8,191 nucleotides of DNA, taken from contig MVRP01000187.1 in assembly GCA_002067405.1 (NCBI GenBank), positions 1 to 8,191 of the forward strand, given 5' to 3'. Shown one piece after another: positions 5,303-8,191 of the stretch. The DNA comes from Syntrophorhabdaceae bacterium PtaU1.Bin034. GTDB taxonomy: Bacteria > Desulfobacterota_G > Syntrophorhabdia > Syntrophorhabdales > WCHB1-27. Position 1 is the stretch's first letter; each line of letters begins with the position of its first letter. The position numbers were made by a program, and so were the translations under genes. The notes below the pieces were generated by a model. The model saw nothing but the letters and a program-made list of their open reading frames with translations. It was not told the origin of the DNA and did no database searches.

Positions 5303-5351
5303 TGTTTCATATATGAAACAAGTGAATACTGCCTGTTCCATATATGACACT
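5303..5351. promoter_or_regulatory. Tandem palindromic activator sites upstream of the sigma-54 promoter
   Basis: TGTTTCATATATGAAACA (5303-5320) is a perfect 18-bp palindrome. TGTTCCATATATGACACT (5334-5351) is a copy with three changes. Their centres are 31 bp apart, about three helical turns, at roughly -107 and -138 from the predicted start. This is the usual placement for sites bound by a sigma-54 activator, and the activator gene ends 22 bp beyond them. Confidence 0.75.
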
Positions 5352-5372
5352 ATAGAAAACCGGTTGGAGAGG

Positions 5373-6773
5373 TTACTTCAGGCCATGCTTCTTCATTTTA
5401 CGCCAGAGGGTGGAGCGTCCCATTTCCAGTTCCCGGGCCGCCAGAACCTTGTTGCCCTTGTGTTTTTCCAGCGTCTGACGAATAATTGTCGCCTCAGACC
5501 GGTCAAGAGCCTTGAGGCCCGACGGAATCCTTGCGGTGTTTCCCGTTTCCCTGAGGAGATCACGGGGCAGGTGCCCTGGTTCGATCAAACTGCCCCGGCA
5601 AAGCACATAAGCATGTTCAACAATATTCTCCAGTTCCCTGACGTTTCCTGGATAATGGTAATTCATCAGAATACCCATCGTGCCTTCCGACACCCCGGAG
5701 ATGTTCTTTCCTCTCAACGAATTGAATCTCCTGATGAAGTGCTCGACAAGGAGGGGAATATCCTCATGCCTTTCCTGCAACGAGGGAAGGCTTATCCCTA
5801 TAACATTGATACGGTAATAAAGATCCTCCCTGAATCTTCCTTCTTTGATCAAAGCCTTCAGTTCCCGGTTACTGGCTGAGATGACGCGCACATCCACTTT
5901 TACGGGAACCGTCCCCCCTAGGGGTATGAACTGCTGCTCTTCGAGAACGCGCAAAAGCTTTGCCTGCATGGCAGGTGATGTGTCGCCCACCTCATCAAGA
6001 AAAAGCGTACCTTTGTCTGCAAGCGCAAATCTTCCCTTTTTATCCCTATTCGCACCCGTAAAAGCCCCTCTTGCATATCCGAAAAGTTCCGATTCCAGAA
6101 GAGTGTCGGGAATCGCGCTGCAGTTGATCTTTATCAGGGGCCCCTCTTTTCTCGGGCTTAGCTCATGGATGGTGTTGGCCAGAATCTCCTTTCCTGACCC
6201 GCTCGGCCCCGTGATTAACACGGTGCTTTCGCTCTCCGCCACATCAGGGAGGATCTCAAAGATTTCCTGCATTGCATGGTTCTTGCTTATAATGTCGCCA
6301 AGGCTGTACCGGTTTGCAATAGTCTGCCGCAGGGATTCGATGACGGACTGGTCTCTGAATACCTCAACCGCCCCCACCACGTTTCCGTTCTGGTCTTTCA
6401 ACAAGTCCGCGGAAAGGCTGATGGACACCTGCTGACCCTGCTTATTGATAATAACTGCGGCGCATTCGTAAACAGGCTCGCCCGACCCAATAGCCGCGTC
6501 CAGCGGGCAATTGACCTGGCAAACACTGGAGCGGAAAACATCAAAGCAGTATTGTCCCAGTGCCTCCTGTTTGTTAAAACCGGTTATTGACTCAGCGGCA
6601 CGGTTAAAAAAGGTGACCTTTTTTTCGAGGTCAATGGTGAAAACCCCCTCGCTGAGACTCCTCAGGATGGTACAGCAGGGATTTGCCGGGTCAAACGCGG
6701 TTTGGCAGGGAGGAGCCGCAGAAACAATTGAATCTGTCGGAGTCTCCTGATCCCGGTATTTGGATGTTTTCAC
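5373..6773 (-). CDS. PAS-domain sigma-54-dependent activator (enhancer-binding protein)
   Basis: About 466 residues from GTG 6773. A PAS domain spans roughly 34-140 and carries several Cys, including C76, C85 and C89 (FRSSVCQVNCPL), a cluster suggestive of Fe-S, metal or redox sensing. The AAA+ domain has Walker A GPSGSGKE (189-196), the sigma-54 contact GAFTGA (236-241), Walker B LFLDEVGD (257-264), and a YPGNVRELEN arginine/sensor region. The C-terminus is a Fis-type helix-turn-helix (GNKVLAARELEMGRSTLWRKM). No receiver domain is present, so it likely senses a small ligand or redox state itself. ATG 6875 would give 500 aa, but a sigma-70 promoter lies inside that extension and its sequence is not PAS-like; GTG 6773 has AGGTG upstream. 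It most likely binds the palindromes at 5303-5351 and drives the NifX-like operon. Confidence 0.9.
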   Translation of the reverse strand: MKTSKYRDQETPTDSIVSAAPPCQTAFDPANPCCTILRSLSEGVFTIDLEKKVTFFNRAAESITGFNKQEALGQYCFDVFRSSVCQVNCPLDAAIGSGEPVYECAAVIINKQGQQVSISLSADLLKDQNGNVVGAVEVFRDQSVIESLRQTIANRYSLGDIISKNHAMQEIFEILPDVAESESTVLITGPSGSGKEILANTIHELSPRKEGPLIKINCSAIPDTLLESELFGYARGAFTGANRDKKGRFALADKGTLFLDEVGDTSPAMQAKLLRVLEEQQFIPLGGTVPVKVDVRVISASNRELKALIKEGRFREDLYYRINVIGISLPSLQERHEDIPLLVEHFIRRFNSLRGKNISGVSEGTMGILMNYHYPGNVRELENIVEHAYVLCRGSLIEPGHLPRDLLRETGNTARIPSGLKALDRSEATIIRQTLEKHKGNKVLAARELEMGRSTLWRKMKKHGLK

Positions 6774-6806
6774 CAGAGCACCTGCTAGGGATAAAAGGCC
6801 TACCCC

Positions 6807-6835
6807 ATTATACCTGAACACAGAAGCTATATAAA
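6807..6835 (-). promoter_or_regulatory. Sigma-70 promoter of the activator gene
   Basis: The minus strand has TTTATA (6830-6835), 17 bp, then the consensus TATAAT (6807-6812). Transcription would begin near 6800, ahead of GTG 6773. This supports the shorter activator start. Confidence 0.55.
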
Positions 6836-6896
6836 TCGTTTTCGCATGCAACCTGGATAGAGTTGTTGCGTTCAAGATTGCCGGACGCCTAACCAG

Positions 6897-7148
6897 CTAT
6901 CCGCTGTTCTTATATGGTCCGACACTTTTGTCGAGGTACTCACCGCACCCCGGTAAAAGTTGTCGAATGGCATTCCACCTTTGACCTGCTACGCCCTGTA
7001 AGAATGCAGGGGTATTGATGCCGTACAAATCCTTCCTCGACCATAACTTACGACACCTTGATCCATCACAGAGGCTTGTCCGTACCTTCTGGTGACAATT
7101 CACTGCAATGTGGTCCAGGGCAGAGGGATCTCTCGTCCTTAACGGCAT
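6897..7148 (-). pseudogene. Unrecognised ORF, possible gene remnant, in a gene-poor stretch
   Basis: The interval 6836-7184 has no convincing gene. The best candidate is an 83-codon minus-strand frame from ATG 7148 to TAG 6897. Its second half (LYGINTPAFLQGVAGQRWN, then LLPGCGEYLDKSVGPYKNSG) has a protein-like composition, while the first half is poor. There is no Shine-Dalgarno site before the ATG, and no family is recognised. It could be the tail of a decayed gene or simply an open frame. Confidence 0.2.
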
Positions 7149-7184
7149 GAATATTGCTTAAAGTCAACCCGTGGAAGACATCAG

Positions 7185-7505
7185 ATGAACAGGAAACGGG
7201 GAACACTGATACTTGTCGTCACAATGTTGCTGGTGGCGGTGCTGATTGGGCTTCCCTCCATGAAGTTCGTTCAGAAGCTTTCGGCAGGCTGTCCGTTGAA
7301 TCAGGGCAAGTCAATCCCGAAGTGCGGTCCCTGCATATATCACACCGTGGTCTCGCTGACCGAAACAGGCGATCACGCTGTAGCGGTATCCATGTCGACT
7401 GTGGGCGACGTTCAAGTATCAGCCGCCATCCTCAGGCATTCAGCGGATCAGGAGGCTGTGGCGGTTTCAACGTCCGTCCTGCGATCTCCAGTCCTTCGCT
7501 GTTAG
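7185..7505 (+). CDS. Membrane-anchored protein with a CGPC motif, function unknown
   Basis: The 106-residue protein has a positively charged start (MNRKRG) and one hydrophobic segment at about residues 7-24, suggesting a signal anchor or uncleaved signal with the rest outside the cytoplasm. After it comes C36-P-L...K-C47-G-P-C50. CGPC is the active-site sequence of thioredoxin, but the protein is too short and lacks the thioredoxin fold around it. A last Cys (106) is the C-terminal residue. The remainder is Val/Ser/Thr-rich beta-like sequence. Start ATG 7185 has GGAAG upstream. I do not recognise the family. A metal-binding or thiol role is only a guess. The gene appears monocistronic; the next gene has its own promoter. 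Confidence 0.5.
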   Translation: MNRKRGTLILVVTMLLVAVLIGLPSMKFVQKLSAGCPLNQGKSIPKCGPCIYHTVVSLTETGDHAVAVSMSTVGDVQVSAAILRHSADQEAVAVSTSVLRSPVLRC

Positions 7506-7543
7506 TTTTCTTGCAGCGCAATCCAGTTATTCTTAAAGAAACG

Positions 7544-7571
7544 GATTCCCGCGCGTTCTTAACGGGGAATC
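7544..7571. repeat. Inverted repeat GATTCCC...GGGAATC
   Basis: GATTCCC (7544-7550) and GGGAATC (7565-7571) form a 7-bp stem with a 14-nt loop, 40 bp after the CGPC gene. It has no following T run, so it is a poor rho-independent terminator and may be an operator or weak terminator. Confidence 0.3.
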
Positions 7572-7598
7572 GGGCAAGAGCATATTGAGGGCCCCAGG

Positions 7599-7644
7599 TG
7601 CCACACCATGTCCTTTTCTGTGGCAAGCGAGAAAAAGGTATAAT
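7599..7644 (+). promoter_or_regulatory. Promoter with overlapping palindromic operator upstream of the secreted OB-fold gene
   Basis: A consensus -10, TATAAT, lies at 7639-7644, with a poor -35 (TTCTGT, 7616-7621) at 17 bp. TGCCACA (7599-7605) and TGTGGCA (7619-7625) are perfect inverted arms, and the right arm overlaps the -35. A weak -35 covered by a palindrome suggests control by a DNA-binding regulator. Transcription would start near 7651. Confidence 0.5.
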
Positions 7645-7694
7645 TGATTATGAAGGGCTCGGTGAGCTGTCAAAAATAAAAGGAGGAAACAGCC

Positions 7695-8153
7695 ATGAAG
7701 AAAACCGTAATCGTTCTTGTAGTTCTTTCCATAGTCACCCTCGGTCTTACGGCGCAATCTTTCGCACAGAGGGGTGCCATGAAATGGAAGGGAAGCGGCG
7801 GATGGGGTCCGGGAACACCCTACAACAGGATGTACGACCCCGCAAAGGTGGAGACGATCTCCGGCACCGTTGAAAGCGTGGGTACGGCAGTTCCCATGAA
7901 AGGGATGTATGCGGCGGCGACTCTGACCGTAAAGACCGACAAGGAGACCATTGCGGTACATCTCGGTCCCGAATGGTACATCGGGCGACTGGACACAAAG
8001 ATCGCCAAAGGTGACGCCATCGAGGTAAAAGGCTCCCGGGTGACCTTCGCGGATAAACCGGCCATTATCGCCGCAGAGGTGAAAAAGGGAGATAGCGTTC
8101 TGGCCCTGCGGGACAGCGCGGGTATACCAGTCTGGTCAGGGTGGAGAAGGTAG
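7695..8153 (+). CDS. Secreted/periplasmic OB-fold-like protein of unknown function
   Basis: The protein has 152 residues. It starts with a classical signal peptide: MKK, a hydrophobic core, then AQSFA just before Q25, so the mature protein is probably periplasmic. The body begins with a basic/Gly-rich stretch, then TISGTVESVG, TLTVKTDKETIAVHLGPEWYI, KGDAIEVKGSRVTF, AIIAAEVKKGD and ALRDSAGIPVWSGW. That is a five-strand pattern like a small OB fold. Similar short secreted proteins are widespread in Desulfobacterota and are often labelled DNA-binding without evidence. Start ATG 7695 has AGGAGG at 7681-7686. It has its own promoter and palindrome; no operon partner is visible. Confidence 0.75.
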   Translation: MKKTVIVLVVLSIVTLGLTAQSFAQRGAMKWKGSGGWGPGTPYNRMYDPAKVETISGTVESVGTAVPMKGMYAAATLTVKTDKETIAVHLGPEWYIGRLDTKIAKGDAIEVKGSRVTFADKPAIIAAEVKKGDSVLALRDSAGIPVWSGWRR

Positions 8154-8158
8154 TGCAA

Positions 8159-8188
8159 CCTGCGGCGGGTCCCGCCTTTGAACGCAGG
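8159..8188 (+). terminator. Possible terminator hairpin at the window edge
   Basis: GGCGG (8164-8168) pairs with CCGCC (8172-8176) and is followed by TTTG. An outer pairing, CCTGCG (8159-8164) with CGCAGG (8183-8188), is an alternative. It lies six bases after the stop of the secreted OB-fold gene. The T run is short. Confidence 0.4.
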
Positions 8189-8191
8189 CGG

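Noticed and set aside
6876..7184. A tRNA gene, including tRNA-Sec (selC), in the gene-poor stretch
   Set aside because: No acceptor/T-arm pattern such as GGTTCGA-like sequence with a matching stem and no 3' CCA context was seen.
7154..7588. 144-codon plus-strand frame overlapping the CGPC gene
   Set aside because: It starts without a ribosome site, is rich in Arg/Ser with no hydrophobic segment, and overlaps a better frame with a signal anchor and ribosome binding site.
1..8191. CRISPR array, insertion sequence or integration site
   Set aside because: No regularly spaced repeats, transposase motifs or flanking duplications were found on either strand.

Overview
The window looks like the chromosome of an anaerobic bacterium, most likely a Desulfobacterota/deltaproteobacterial relative. 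This is inferred from the gene mix: selenocysteine-type redox proteins, an H-cluster-type iron-sulfur protein, a PAS/sigma-54 activator and small A-type Fe-S carrier proteins. No rRNA, tRNA, IS element or CRISPR array was seen.

Region 1 (1-1244, plus strand) is a probable operon. It holds the 3' end of a YraQ/ArsP-type permease, a small unknown protein, a glutaredoxin-like protein and a HesB/IscA-like protein. The last three are broken by in-frame UGA codons. In two of them the UGA stands exactly where the family has a functional Cys (glutaredoxin U-P-F-C; HesB Sec30, aligned with a Cys of a homologue in this same window). They are best read as selenoproteins. The unknown protein would start at an ATG with a strong ribosome binding site and contain two UGA codons spaced U-x-x-U. 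The glutaredoxin frame has no usable start codon, but an in-frame A AAA AAC heptamer near the end of the upstream gene leads directly into it by a -1 shift.

Region 2 (1259-3600, minus strand) converges on region 1. A sigma-70 promoter is followed by a leader of about 480 nt containing what may be a broken small gene. Then come a Cys-type HesB/IscA-like protein, a two-[4Fe-4S] ferredoxin fused to an [FeFe]-hydrogenase H-cluster-like domain, and a MoaD/ThiS-like protein ending in Gly-Gly. The likely theme is Fe-S or sulfur handling and redox sensing.

Region 3 (3725-6835, minus strand) is a compact regulatory unit. A PAS sigma-54 activator is followed by two tandem palindromes and a near-perfect -24/-12 promoter. 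That promoter drives a NifX-like protein, a TSUP/TauE-type transporter and a thioredoxin-fold protein that lacks its CxxC.

Region 4 (6836-8191) holds a gene-poor stretch with an ORF-like remnant, a membrane-anchored protein with a CGPC motif, and a secreted OB-fold-like protein behind its own promoter and palindrome. Several genes here end in ordinary UGA stops, which argues against a changed genetic code.
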